From contig NZ_CP048113.1 of assembly GCF_010093065.1 (NCBI RefSeq), forward strand, positions 7,272,001-7,336,000: a stretch of 64,000 nt of DNA, read 5' to 3'. Positions 17,641-27,357 of the stretch are shown piece after piece. Both the position numbers and the translations under genes were made by a program. The stretch's first letter is position 1; every line of letters starts with the position of its first letter. The notes beneath the pieces were generated by a model. That model was not told the DNA's origin. It did no database searches and saw nothing but the letters and a program-made list of their open reading frames with translations. Source of the stretch: Chitinophaga agri (GTDB lineage: Bacteria > Bacteroidota > Bacteroidia > Chitinophagales > Chitinophagaceae).

Positions 17641-18522
17641 ATGAGGAATAATGTATTGATACCCGTTTACGACTATGCCGACGTCAACAGGCCTGACAAC
17701 CCTGTGAGGGGATTTCATATTGACCGTACAACATACCTGGTACAACCTGAAGATGTATCCGAACCTCATAGACGTTCTAACTACAGCCTTACTATATTAC
17801 TATCCGGTGAAAGCATACAATATATAGACTTCGAAAAATATGTCGTGAAAGCACCGGCGCTGATTATGCTGATGCCTGATCAGATATATAGATATAGTGG
17901 GGATAGCTTGTCTGAAATAGTGAACATATCTTTCTCACCGGAATTTCTGCTACCCGAAACAAGTGTCAGCGGTATGGTTTGCTGGTCATGTGTATTTGAA
18001 AAAGCCATCGTTCCGCTGACTGATGGTCAGCTGAAAGAATTAATGGCATTCGCACGGCTGATGCTGCGGGAAACGGATAATCCGCAGCCACTGAGTGAAA
18101 TGATCATCCGCAGTCAGCTGAAATCACTGATGGCAGCTACAGCACGGTTACCACAACTGGATATTGCGGCTATTCAGTCAGATACTTTGCCTAACCGTAT
18201 CGTACGGCAGTTTAATGAACTGTCTGATATTCATTATAAGGATAAAACACAGGTAGCCCATTATGCGGACATGATGTTTGTCACACCGGGACACCTGAAC
18301 GATACGATCAAATCGGCTTTGGGAAAGACAGCCAAACAGATCATAGACGAAAAACGTATAACAGAAGCAAAACGTTTATTGTATTGGGGTGAACACACGA
18401 TTAAAGAGATCGCAGGACAGCTCAACTTTGAAGATGATGGATATTTTAACCGCTTCTTTAAGAAACATACCGGTGCAACACCTGCCTCTTTTCAGAAAAG
18501 CATCCGTGAAAAGTACAATTAA
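17641..18522 (+). CDS. AraC-family transcriptional regulator
   Basis: The product is about 293 residues from this ATG; an in-frame GTG at 17611 would add ten residues. The N-terminal ~170 residues are a beta-rich cupin-like sensor domain (NYSLTILLSGESIQYID). The last ~100 residues form the double HTH of the AraC family: VAHYADMMFVTPGHLNDTIKSALG and IKEIAGQLNFEDDGYFNRFFKKHTG, then TPASF. It sits between the MarR gene and the RND efflux operon in the same direction, with its own promoter-like element. It is therefore a likely activator of the efflux operon, though this is inferred from position only. Confidence 0.88.
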   Translation: MRNNVLIPVYDYADVNRPDNPVRGFHIDRTTYLVQPEDVSEPHRRSNYSLTILLSGESIQYIDFEKYVVKAPALIMLMPDQIYRYSGDSLSEIVNISFSPEFLLPETSVSGMVCWSCVFEKAIVPLTDGQLKELMAFARLMLRETDNPQPLSEMIIRSQLKSLMAATARLPQLDIAAIQSDTLPNRIVRQFNELSDIHYKDKTQVAHYADMMFVTPGHLNDTIKSALGKTAKQIIDEKRITEAKRLLYWGEHTIKEIAGQLNFEDDGYFNRFFKKHTGATPASFQKSIREKYN

Positions 18523-18852
18523 TACCGTAATTAGTTAAATGATTTTCTTTATTATACGTCCTACTTTTGTATATGAATAGAAACCGTTTTAGCAATCGTC
18601 AACTAAAACCGAACGCTCATGAAGTATAACAATCTCGCCTGTTAATTATCAGGAACTGAATTCTCTTATTAGCTATTATTAGTAAATCTACCTCGTAGTG
18701 CGAACAGCTACGTAACAACTATCTTTTTTCCTTTCCATCAACTGCGGAAAGGGCTAGGCAGGATTTGCCCATAGCTCCACAATGTATCTGAAATCGCCAA
18801 TAGGATTGCAGTGTGACCGGCTATTGTCAATTATCAAGAAAACACAAACCGT
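18523..18852 (+). other. 330-bp gene-free stretch before the RND operon
   Basis: The stretch holds a TACTTTTG -7 element at 18562-18569 and then about 280 nt of leader before the adaptor start. A weak stem (GTTTTAG/CTAAAAC near 18587-18607) is visible shortly after the promoter. No open frame with coding character and no known riboswitch motif was recognised. Confidence 0.5.
18562..18569 (+). promoter_or_regulatory. TAnnTTTG -7 element for the RND efflux operon
   Basis: TACTTTTG is an exact match to the Bacteroidota -7 consensus and is the same octamer as in the AraC promoter at 17505. No convincing TTG box was found at the usual -33 distance. Confidence 0.5.
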
Positions 18853-20031
18853 ATGAACCAATTAATGCAGATTTACAAACAAAAGCCCGTAGGCTTTCTC
18901 TATAGCCTGATACTGCTGGCAGTATTATCAGGTTGTGCTTCCTCTTCCGCAAAGCCGGATGGGACGCCGCCTCCGACTGTACTGCCTGTATTTAAGGCAG
19001 CCGCTGTTCCCGCTTCTACTCACCGTCAATATAATGCTGCACTGGAAGGAAAAGTGAATGTAGAGATCCGTGCACAGGTGGATGGATATCTCGACAAGAT
19101 CTTTGTGGATGAAGGTGCTTATGTGAAAGCAGGACAATCACTGTTCCGCATCAATGACCGTCCTTACCGCGAACAGTTAAGTAACGCATCTGCCAGTCTG
19201 ATGGCTGCGCAGGCAAACGAAGAAAAAGCGGCACTGGAAGTATCCAGACTGACCCCGCTCGTAGACAATAACGTTGTATCTGATATCCAGCTGAAAACTG
19301 CCCAGGCTGCGTTACAGGCTGCTAAAGCCAATGTGGCACAGGCAAGAGCCATGGTCAGCAATGCACAGATCAATGTTGGTTACACACTGATCACAGCACC
19401 TGTCAGCGGTTATATCGGTCGCATTCCTTACAAGACCGGTAGCCTCGTAGGTCGGAGTGAAGTACAGCCACTCACCATCCTTTCTGATGTGAATGAGATC
19501 TATGCCTACTTCTCTATGAGTGAAATTGATTTCCTGCAATTTAAGGATAAGTTCAAAGGCAATACGATCGCTGAAAAAGTAAAACAGTTACCACCGGTTG
19601 AACTCGTGCTTCCCGACAATTCCATTTACGCTGAGAAAGGCCGTATCGAAACGATGGAAGGTCAGTTTGATAAGACAATGGGAGCTGTAAGTTTCCGCGC
19701 TGTATTCCCTAATCCGGACGGCCTGCTGCGCTCCGGTAATACCGGTAAGGTAAAGCTCTCCGAATCCTTTGCTGCTGCACTGGTGATACCTCAGGAAGCT
19801 ACTTTCGAACTGCAGGATAAAGTCTTTGTCTTCACTGTTGGCGACAGTAATAAAGTAGCCAGCAAGCCGATCACCGTCGCTGGTAAGAATGGCGCTTACT
19901 ATTTCGTGGAGAAAGGTGTGACGGCCGGTGAAGCTGTTGTGTATACCGGATTAGACCGCCTGCGTGACGGTATGGTGATCCAGCCACAACCGATATCAAT
20001 GGATAGTCTGCTGAAGATCAGACCTCTCTAA
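18853..20031 (+). CDS. RND efflux periplasmic adaptor (membrane fusion) lipoprotein
   Basis: The 392-residue protein has a lipoprotein signal with lipobox VLSGC (C28). The AcrA/MexA fold is clear: a split lipoyl half-motif (VEIRAQVDGYLDKIFVDEGAYVKAGQ, ~62-87), an alpha-helical hairpin (~100-165), the second half-motif (TLITAPVSGYIGRI), a beta barrel and a membrane-proximal domain. It links the inner-membrane pump to the outer-membrane channel in a tripartite efflux complex. It is first in the operon; the pump follows after 102 bp. Confidence 0.93.
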   Translation: MNQLMQIYKQKPVGFLYSLILLAVLSGCASSSAKPDGTPPPTVLPVFKAAAVPASTHRQYNAALEGKVNVEIRAQVDGYLDKIFVDEGAYVKAGQSLFRINDRPYREQLSNASASLMAAQANEEKAALEVSRLTPLVDNNVVSDIQLKTAQAALQAAKANVAQARAMVSNAQINVGYTLITAPVSGYIGRIPYKTGSLVGRSEVQPLTILSDVNEIYAYFSMSEIDFLQFKDKFKGNTIAEKVKQLPPVELVLPDNSIYAEKGRIETMEGQFDKTMGAVSFRAVFPNPDGLLRSGNTGKVKLSESFAAALVIPQEATFELQDKVFVFTVGDSNKVASKPITVAGKNGAYYFVEKGVTAGEAVVYTGLDRLRDGMVIQPQPISMDSLLKIRPL

Positions 20032-20133
20032 CTGACTACTCGTATGTAATGCAATATCCGATGTGACAGTCTGCAAAGACTGAGTAGGATACTATGCCCC
20101 TGCATACTGACAAACAACTAACGCAAGCAAATT

Positions 20134-23100
20134 ATGTTAAGAAAATTCATAGAAAGACCGGTACTGGCAACGGTGGTGTCTATTATCCTGGTGCTGCTGG
20201 GATTATTGTCTCTCGCCACGCTGCCTGTTACACAGTTCCCCGATATCGCACCTCCCAGTGTGGCGGTAATAGCCTCTTACCCTGGTGCGAATGCGGAAGT
20301 AGTGGCCCGTTCAGTCGCCACGCCGATCGAAGAAGCCGTGAATGGTGTGGAGAACATGACCTACATGACCTCTACCTCCAATAACGACGGCTCCATGACG
20401 CTCACCGTATACTTCAAACTGGGTACTGACCCCGATCTCGCTGCTGTAAACGTACAGAACCGTGTTGCCAAGGCAACCAGTCTGCTGCCGGTAGAAGTCG
20501 TGAACGCGGGTATCACTACACAGAAACAGCAGAACAGTATGATCATGGTGGTGAACCTGATCAGTGACAATGCGGAGTATGATGAGAAGTTCCTTCAGAA
20601 CTATTCCAAGATCAATATCATCCCGGAAATACAACGTGTAACCGGCGTAGGACAGGCCATGGTATTCGGTGCAAAAGATTACTCCATGCGTATCTGGTTA
20701 CGCCCCGACCGTCTTGCTGCGAATAACCTCGCTCCGCAGGATGTGCTCAACGCGATTCGTGAACAGAACCTGGAAGCCGCTCCCGGACGCTTTGGCGAAA
20801 GCAGTAAGGAAGCATTCGAGTATGTGATCAAGTACAAGGGAAAGCGTAATCAGAATGCACAGTATGAAGACATTGTGCTGAAGGCAAATGAAGATGGTTC
20901 CTTACTACGCCTGAAAGATGTCGCCCGTGTAGAGTTTGGCTCATTCACCTATAGCAGTGATACACACGTAAATGGGAAATATGGTATTGGTATAGCGATC
21001 TATCAGACCGCCGGTTCCAATGCGAACGAGATACAGAGCCAGGTAAATGAGCTGATGAAAAAAGCTGCTGGCCTGTTCCCTAAAGGGGTAGATTACTTTA
21101 ACATCTACAGCACCAAAGAATACCTGGATGAATCTATTGACCAGGTGAAACATACCCTGATAGAGGCATTCATTCTTGTATTTATAGTGGTGTTCATCTT
21201 CCTGCAGGACTTCCGTTCCACACTGATACCTGCTATCGCTGTACCTGTCGCGATCATCGGTACATTCTTCTTTATGCAGCTGTTTGGTTTTACGATCAAC
21301 CTGCTGACCCTGTTCGCGCTCGTACTGGCCATTGGTATCGTCGTGGATGACGCGATCGTCGTCGTCGAGGCGGTACACTCGAAGATGGAGACGATCAACA
21401 TGTCTCCGCGGGTAGCGACGATCACGAGTATGCAGGAAATATCAGGGGCTATCATTTCCATCACCCTCGTCATGGCGGCCGTGTTCATTCCGGTGGGCTT
21501 CATGCAGGGACCCGCAGGTGTATTCTACCGGCAGTTCGCCTTCACACTGGCTATAGCGATCCTGATCTCCGCATTGAACGCATTGACGTTAAGTCCGGCG
21601 TTATGTGCCCTGCTGCTGAAGAACAACCATAGCCAGGACGCCCATGGCGCCGCTTATACCAAAGGCTTTGGTAAACGTTTCTTCACTGCATTCAACGCTG
21701 GTTTTGAAACAGTGACCAATAAATACATCAACAGTATCCGTTTCCTGGTAAGACGTAAATGGATTGCGCTGACTGCACTGGCTGTTGTCATCGGGGTGAC
21801 GGTATGGCTGGTGAAAAGAACACCAACAGGATTCATTCCTACGGAAGATAACGGCTTCGTGGTATACTCCGTGACTATGCCGCCGGGATCTTCCCTGCAG
21901 CGTACCCAGGAAGTGGTAAATAAGGTAGAGAAGGAAATGAAGGCACTGGAATCAGTGAACAGTTACCTGAGCGTTTCCGGGTTCAACATCCTTACCAACT
22001 CTAACAGTTCCGCATATGCTGTTGGTTTCGTGAAGCTGAAGAAGCATGAGGACCGTGGTCAGATGAAAGACCTCAAGGATGTAATGGGTATGATGCAGGC
22101 TAAACTGGCCGATATCAAGGAAGCCAGCATCTTTATGTTCAACATGCCTACTGTGCCCGGTTTCAGTAACGTGGATGGCTTTGAGGTGATCCTGCAGGAC
22201 CGTACCGGTGGCCCGCTCGATAAACTGGCCAATACAGCGTATGGCTTTATCGGAGAACTGATGAAGCGCAAAGAGATTGCGTTTGCATTCACCACTTTCA
22301 ACGCCGGTAACCCACAGTTTAACCTGGAGATCGATGAGACTAAAGCAAAACAGCTGGGTTTATCCGTATCTGATATCCTGCAGACCATGCAGGTATATTA
22401 TGGTAGTTCCTTTGCTTCCGATTTCAACCGCTTCGGAAAATACTACCGTGTGATCGTACAGGCAGAAGCACCTTCCCGCGCGGAACCTGCATCTCTGAAC
22501 GAGATCTATGTAAAGAACAATAAAGGTGAAATGGTGCCTGTGAATGCTGTTGTAAAGCTTGAAAGAGTATACGGTCCTGAAACGGTCACCCGCAATAATC
22601 TCTTTAACGCAGTAACTATTAACGGTCAGCCGAAACCTGGTTACAGCTCCGGTGATGCGATCAAGGCTGTAGAAGAAGTGGCGCAGCAATACCTGCCAAG
22701 AGGTTACTCTTATGAATGGGTAGGTATGACGAAAGAAGAAATTGCGGCTGGCGGACAGGCGGGTGTGATCTTCCTCCTGTGTCTTGTGTTTGTATACTTC
22801 CTGCTGGCAGCACAGTACGAAAGTTACATCCTGCCATTGTCAGTGATCCTTTCTATTCCGCTGGGTATCTTCGGTGTATTTGTTTTCATCAACCTGTTTG
22901 GTATTGATAACAACATCTATGTGCAGGTAGGGCTGATCATGCTGATAGGGCTGCTGGCCAAGAACGCTATCCTGATCGTGGAGTATGCGGTACAACGCCG
23001 TCGTAATGGTATGGGACTCCTGGCGGCTGCGCTCGAAGCATCCCGTTTACGTCTCCGTCCGATCCTGATGACCTCCTTTGCATTCGTGGCAGGTCTGACG

Positions 23101-23304
23101 CCACTGATGCGTGCGACAGGTTCTTCTGCCCTGGGTAACCGTTCTATCAGTACAGGTGCCGCCGGTGGTATGCTCACGGGCGTCATACTGGGCATCTTCG
23201 CTATACCGGTGTTGTTCATCATCTTCCAGTATCTGCAGGAGAAGATCAGTGGTAAGCCACTGAAGACCGCTCAGCATGATACAGCAGGAGATGCAACGGT
23301 ATAA
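20134..23304 (+). CDS. RND multidrug efflux pump, HAE1 (AcrB-like) permease
   Basis: At 1056 residues it is the normal length for hydrophobe/amphiphile RND pumps. It opens with MLRKFIERPVLATVVSIILVLLGLLSL, the usual first membrane helix, followed by FPDIAPPSV and the GVENMTYMTSTS porter segment. The TM4 proton-relay motif GIVVDDAIVVVEAV is intact with both Asp, and the second half repeats the 12-helix plan (NAILIVEYAVQRR). It pumps drugs, dyes or detergents from the periplasm and inner leaflet using proton flow. It lies between the adaptor and channel genes. Confidence 0.95.
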   Translation: MLRKFIERPVLATVVSIILVLLGLLSLATLPVTQFPDIAPPSVAVIASYPGANAEVVARSVATPIEEAVNGVENMTYMTSTSNNDGSMTLTVYFKLGTDPDLAAVNVQNRVAKATSLLPVEVVNAGITTQKQQNSMIMVVNLISDNAEYDEKFLQNYSKINIIPEIQRVTGVGQAMVFGAKDYSMRIWLRPDRLAANNLAPQDVLNAIREQNLEAAPGRFGESSKEAFEYVIKYKGKRNQNAQYEDIVLKANEDGSLLRLKDVARVEFGSFTYSSDTHVNGKYGIGIAIYQTAGSNANEIQSQVNELMKKAAGLFPKGVDYFNIYSTKEYLDESIDQVKHTLIEAFILVFIVVFIFLQDFRSTLIPAIAVPVAIIGTFFFMQLFGFTINLLTLFALVLAIGIVVDDAIVVVEAVHSKMETINMSPRVATITSMQEISGAIISITLVMAAVFIPVGFMQGPAGVFYRQFAFTLAIAILISALNALTLSPALCALLLKNNHSQDAHGAAYTKGFGKRFFTAFNAGFETVTNKYINSIRFLVRRKWIALTALAVVIGVTVWLVKRTPTGFIPTEDNGFVVYSVTMPPGSSLQRTQEVVNKVEKEMKALESVNSYLSVSGFNILTNSNSSAYAVGFVKLKKHEDRGQMKDLKDVMGMMQAKLADIKEASIFMFNMPTVPGFSNVDGFEVILQDRTGGPLDKLANTAYGFIGELMKRKEIAFAFTTFNAGNPQFNLEIDETKAKQLGLSVSDILQTMQVYYGSSFASDFNRFGKYYRVIVQAEAPSRAEPASLNEIYVKNNKGEMVPVNAVVKLERVYGPETVTRNNLFNAVTINGQPKPGYSSGDAIKAVEEVAQQYLPRGYSYEWVGMTKEEIAAGGQAGVIFLLCLVFVYFLLAAQYESYILPLSVILSIPLGIFGVFVFINLFGIDNNIYVQVGLIMLIGLLAKNAILIVEYAVQRRRNGMGLLAAALEASRLRLRPILMTSFAFVAGLTPLMRATGSSALGNRSISTGAAGGMLTGVILGIFAIPVLFIIFQYLQEKISGKPLKTAQHDTAGDATV

Positions 23305-23337
23305 GCGTATATCAATTTAAAGTATAAAGAAATCAGG

Positions 23338-24762
23338 ATGACACTAAAATATATTCATCTTTCATTCATCTCTTTCCTAATAGTTGCTGGATTAGCAGCA
23401 TGCCGGGTGGGCCGCAATTACGAACGGCCCTCCCTCGCCCTGCCTGCCCACTATAATGATTCGGCAGCTGCAGCATCGGCTGACAGCAGCATTGCGACGC
23501 TGGAATGGAAACAGTTCTTTGCGGATACGACACTGCAGGGGTTAATAGGAAGGGCGCTGAGCGGAAACTATGATTTGCAGCTGGCTATTAAACGTATAGA
23601 AACGGCACAGGCATATCTGAAACAGGCGAAATTAGGATGGTTGCCAACAGTAAATCTTCAGGCAACAGCGTCTACTTCCATCCCTTCCAAGAACAGCTTA
23701 AATGGTACCAGTCTGAATACATTCCTCGGTACTGATCACATTGAAGATTATAACCTCAGCGCTGGTCTCTCCTGGGAGATCGACATATGGGGTAAGATCA
23801 AACGTCGTAAGGAAGCAGCCCTGGCCAGTTACCTGGGCACTTTCGAAGGGATGCACGCTGTGCAGACAGGTCTCGTGTCCAATATTGCCAATAGTTACTA
23901 TAACCTGCTGATGCTGGATGCACAGCTGAACATTGCAAGAAGTAACGTGGCATTAAGCGACACCATCGTACAAATGATCCGTTTGCAAAAGACGGCCGGT
24001 GAGGCGACCGAACTCGCCGTACAACAGGCAGAGGCGCAAAGACAGACAGCTGCTTTGCTGATACCACAGCTGGAGCAGGCGAAGGCCATTGAGCAGAATA
24101 CGCTACGTATACTGGCAGGTGACCTGCCGGGTACGATCGATTATACGACTACGCTCATCAATACGCCACTGAGAGATATCATGCCGGCAGGCGTACCGGC
24201 AGCGCTGCTGAGTAACAGACCCGATGTTAAAGAGCTGGAACTGGCACTGGTAGCTGCGAATGCGCAAGTAGGCGTTGCGCAGGCCAGTATGTACCCATCA
24301 TTGAACATTACTGCGAACGGCGGTGTGAATGCATTTAAGGCAAGCGACTGGTTTACATTGCCTTCTTCTTTGTTTGGTATGGTAGCGGGAGGATTGACAC
24401 AACCAGTCTTCCAGCGCGGACAACTGAAAACGAACCTGGAGGTAGCAAAGATCGCGCGGGAGGAGGCTGTGATCCGTTTCCGTCAGGTAGCACTGAATGC
24501 GATCGGAGAGGTGTCTAATTCACTTGTGAAACTGGACAAACTGAAAGAACAGCAGGAGATCGCTACCAGTCAGGTGAACACGCTGGCGCTGGCCACTTCA
24601 CATGCGAGAATGCTTTTCCGTAGTGGGATGGCTAACTACCTGGACGTGATCACTGCGCAGAGCAGGTCACTACAGGCGTCATTGACACAGGCGGATATTA
24701 CCCGTCAGCAGCTAAGTGCTTCTGTAGAATTATACAGAAGTCTTGGAGGAGGTTGGAAGTGA
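23338..24762 (+). CDS. RND efflux outer-membrane channel lipoprotein (TolC/OprM family)
   Basis: The 474-residue protein has lipobox LAAC (C22) followed by RVGRNYERPSLALP, the standard start of NodT/OprM-type channels. Two long helical repeats of the outer-membrane efflux protein family follow (LAIKRIETAQAYLKQAKLGWLPTVN; LSNRPDVKELELALVAANAQVGVAQASMYPSLN). It is the exit duct of the pump encoded upstream, 33 bp away. A strong terminator after it closes the operon. Confidence 0.93.
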   Translation: MTLKYIHLSFISFLIVAGLAACRVGRNYERPSLALPAHYNDSAAAASADSSIATLEWKQFFADTTLQGLIGRALSGNYDLQLAIKRIETAQAYLKQAKLGWLPTVNLQATASTSIPSKNSLNGTSLNTFLGTDHIEDYNLSAGLSWEIDIWGKIKRRKEAALASYLGTFEGMHAVQTGLVSNIANSYYNLLMLDAQLNIARSNVALSDTIVQMIRLQKTAGEATELAVQQAEAQRQTAALLIPQLEQAKAIEQNTLRILAGDLPGTIDYTTTLINTPLRDIMPAGVPAALLSNRPDVKELELALVAANAQVGVAQASMYPSLNITANGGVNAFKASDWFTLPSSLFGMVAGGLTQPVFQRGQLKTNLEVAKIAREEAVIRFRQVALNAIGEVSNSLVKLDKLKEQQEIATSQVNTLALATSHARMLFRSGMANYLDVITAQSRSLQASLTQADITRQQLSASVELYRSLGGGWK

Positions 24763-24816
24763 GCAGGGTAAGATGATAAAGAAAAGTTGTAATAGGTAGA
24801 TTATAGTTTGTAACCC

Positions 24817-24850
24817 AATAGCGCCACAGCTCTGTGGCGCTATTTTTTTA
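24817..24850 (+). terminator. Terminator of the RND efflux operon
   Basis: A 13-bp perfect stem (24817-24829 with 24832-24844) around CAGCTCTG is followed by a run of T. Confidence 0.9.
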
Positions 24851-25129
24851 TCGTCAACTATAATAAAAAAAGCTGTTCCTGAAAAGAAACAGCCGTTTGG
24901 TAACCAATGCCAACTTGATAAAAATATCAGGTTTAATTTTCGCTGATGATCCGATATCTTATTGATAACAGTACAAAGATGATGAAATCCGTCTTTTCAC
25001 ACAATGCCGGAATCAGGGTTTAATTTGTATTAATTATGGTCATTATTACTTCTTATTTCAGCACACCTCAGCGATAGATATTACGCTCCCTGCTCGATAA
25101 AAAAGACAACAGTTGCAGGTGTTTGGCAA

Positions 25130-25160
25130 TTGTCAGACTATGGGATACAAGATAGCTTTG
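25130..25160 (+). promoter_or_regulatory. Promoter of the esterase gene
   Basis: TTG at 25130-25132 and TAGCTTTG at 25153-25160 are 20 bp apart, matching the Bacteroidota TTG-N(17-23)-TAnnTTTG pattern. Transcription would start about 45 nt before the ATG. Confidence 0.6.
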
Positions 25161-25212
25161 TGAACATTGATCGGACACAATTGTTAAGTCATAAAAATAA
25201 AAACCCAATAAA

Positions 25213-26196
25213 ATGAGTAAAGAGATCAAGTTACCACTGGATCCTGATGTTGATCCAGCTATAGACAGTAAAGTAAAAGCGTTCCTGCATGCATTAAATA
25301 CAAGCGGTGGTCAGCCACTGGAAACATTATCTCCTGTTGATGCACGTGCTGTGCTGACAGGTGCACAGGAATCAGTGCAGGTTGATACATCAGGTGTGGA
25401 GTTTTCTGAAAAAACAATCACATCTGAAGGACTGACCGTTAAGCTGGATATCGTGCGTCCTGCAGGTGTAAGCGGTAAGCTGCCTGTGTTCATGTTCTTC
25501 CATGGTGGCGGCTGGGTACTGGGTGATTTCCCTACTCACAAGAGATTGGTACGTGACCTTGTTGTTGCTTCAGGAGCAGTAGCAGTGTTCCCTAATTATA
25601 CACCGGCACCGGAAGCTAAATATCCTACACAGATCAATGAAGCCTATGCTGCCACAAAATGGGTGGCAGAACATGGTGACGAAATAGGCGTAGACGGTAA
25701 GAACCTGGCACTGGCGGGTAACAGCGTAGGTGGTAACATGACAGCTGTTGTAGCTTTGCTGGCAAAGGAAAAACAAGGTCCTGCCATTAAGGGACAGGCG
25801 CTGCTCTGGCCTGTGACGAACGCAGACTTCGAAACAGGATCATACAATGAATTTGCAACCGGTCGTTTCCTCACCAAGGACATGATGATCTGGTTCTTCG
25901 ATAACTATTCTACCGTGGCGCAGCGCAGCGATATTCATATTTCTCCGTTGCAGGCGACAACAGAACAGCTGAAAGGGTTGCCACAGGCACTGGTGATAGT
26001 AGCCGAAAATGATGTGCTGCGTGATGAAGGTGAAGCGTATGCACGTAAGCTGGACCAGGCAGGCGTTCCTGTAGCACTGGCACGTTATCAGGGTATGATC
26101 CATGACTGGGGATTGTTAAACCCACTGGCGACCGTTCCTGGTACACAGTCTGCTATGAGGCACGTTGGTGCTGAACTGAAGAAGTTCCTGCAATAA
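25213..26196 (+). CDS. Alpha/beta hydrolase, hormone-sensitive-lipase-type esterase
   Basis: The 327-residue protein has the HSL-family oxyanion motif H97GGGW and a nucleophile elbow GNSVGG with S171 (the family norm is GDSAGG). The acid Asp and His of the triad lie in NDVLRDEGEAYARKL and MIHDWGLL. No signal peptide is present, so it should be cytoplasmic. Members hydrolyse short-chain esters or lipids; the substrate cannot be told. It has its own promoter and a terminator 22 bp after the stop, so it is probably monocistronic. Confidence 0.92.
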   Translation: MSKEIKLPLDPDVDPAIDSKVKAFLHALNTSGGQPLETLSPVDARAVLTGAQESVQVDTSGVEFSEKTITSEGLTVKLDIVRPAGVSGKLPVFMFFHGGGWVLGDFPTHKRLVRDLVVASGAVAVFPNYTPAPEAKYPTQINEAYAATKWVAEHGDEIGVDGKNLALAGNSVGGNMTAVVALLAKEKQGPAIKGQALLWPVTNADFETGSYNEFATGRFLTKDMMIWFFDNYSTVAQRSDIHISPLQATTEQLKGLPQALVIVAENDVLRDEGEAYARKLDQAGVPVALARYQGMIHDWGLLNPLATVPGTQSAMRHVGAELKKFLQ

Positions 26197-26218
26197 TCCT
26201 TCAGATCCATCCAATATA

Positions 26219-26251
26219 AATAAGCTCCTGCCTATAGTGCAGGAGCTTATT
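26219..26251. terminator. Terminator after the esterase gene
   Basis: A perfect 13-bp stem (26219-26231 with 26239-26251) with a 7-nt loop and flanking A/T could serve both strands. Confidence 0.85.
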
Positions 26252-26466
26252 GCTTTATATCGTTGCTGAAATAGTTTGTGGGTAGAGCTGACAGCAGGTG
26301 AGGGGGATAACGTATTATGATGTCAGGAAGGCACCGCCGCAGTACGGGACCAACTGGTAACGAAATACCGTGACGACCGGTCATTCATCTGCCAATAAAG
26401 CGTTGGTTACAGCGGGCTAACTATGATTCCGTTGACAATTTTAAATAAGCATATAATAGTATCCTC

Positions 26467-27357
26467 TTAGTGTGCAGGACTGATAACAAGACATTCCTTT
26501 CTGAAATCAGAGAAAGTAGTTCCTGTTGCATTCTTAAAGAATTTGCTAAAGTGCGCGATGTCAGAAAAACCCAGATACCATGCTACTTCTTTCATACACT
26601 CATCAGAATAGGCCACCCTTCTTTTCGCCTCCAGTACAATACGCTGACGGATATGATAGCTGGCGGGATACGCCGTGATCTTCTTAATGATCTCATTCAG
26701 GTAATTAGGCGTTACAGCGAGTAGCTTTGCGTAGTCCGCCACTTTCCGGTGTGTCTTGAAATGTACTTCTACCAGTGACTTGAATTTCTCTACCAGTTCC
26801 AGGTTACGTGTCTGAATAACGGTTTGTAAAGGTCCCTGGAACTGACGGGTAACATATATCAGGAATATCTTCAGGTAACGGCGCAACATCTCCGTTTTGA
26901 AGAGGTATACGTTTTTACTTTCTTTCAGCATCTTTAAGGCTACTTCCTGCATTTCCCTGGCGACATCGCTGGTCAGTCTGATACCGGCAGAACGTGAGAA
27001 CGCCTGGAACAGACCGGAGTTATACATCAGGTCAAACTCCTGTTCACCCATATGAAGAAAGGTTTCGGTAAAGGAGATGACATAGCCTTCCATGTCTTCA
27101 TCTGTTCTTAGCTGATGCAGCTGTCCCGGAGTAATACAGAAGATGCTGTTGTTCTGCAGGTCGAACATTTCCAGATCCAGTACAAGGGTGCCGCTTCCTT
27201 TAGTGATCCAGATGATCTCTACGTAGTTCTGTTTGTGTGGTGTGGCATTGTGCTCCATAATGTCTTCCGGCATGTCGCTGAAGGTCTGGATCTGAAACGG
27301 CAGATTAGCATCTATATCCTCGAGCTTTAATAAAGGACAATATTCTGTATACTTCAT
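26467..27357 (-). CDS. AraC-family transcriptional regulator
   Basis: The 296-residue protein has an N-terminal cupin sensor (NYVEIIWITKGSGTLVLD; CITPGQLHQL) and a C-terminal double HTH (VADYAKLLAVTPNYLNEIIKKITAYPASYHIRQRIVLEAKR and MKEVAWYLGFSDIAHFSKFFKNATG). It is clearly paralogous to the regulator at 28466, sharing the PGQLHQ and HIRQR(I/V)VLEAKR blocks. It is divergent from the AhpD-like gene and may control it; a pair of direct repeats lies in the shared upstream region. Confidence 0.9.
   Translation of the reverse strand: MKYTEYCPLLKLEDIDANLPFQIQTFSDMPEDIMEHNATPHKQNYVEIIWITKGSGTLVLDLEMFDLQNNSIFCITPGQLHQLRTDEDMEGYVISFTETFLHMGEQEFDLMYNSGLFQAFSRSAGIRLTSDVAREMQEVALKMLKESKNVYLFKTEMLRRYLKIFLIYVTRQFQGPLQTVIQTRNLELVEKFKSLVEVHFKTHRKVADYAKLLAVTPNYLNEIIKKITAYPASYHIRQRIVLEAKRRVAYSDECMKEVAWYLGFSDIAHFSKFFKNATGTTFSDFRKECLVISPAH

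Larger units (their letters stand above)
24763..25212 (+). other. 450-bp intergenic stretch between the efflux operon and the esterase
   Basis: It contains the efflux terminator (24817-24850), a second weak stem (GCTGTT/AACAGC near 24870-24892), A/T-rich sequence without coding character, and the esterase promoter at 25130-25160. Confidence 0.6.
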
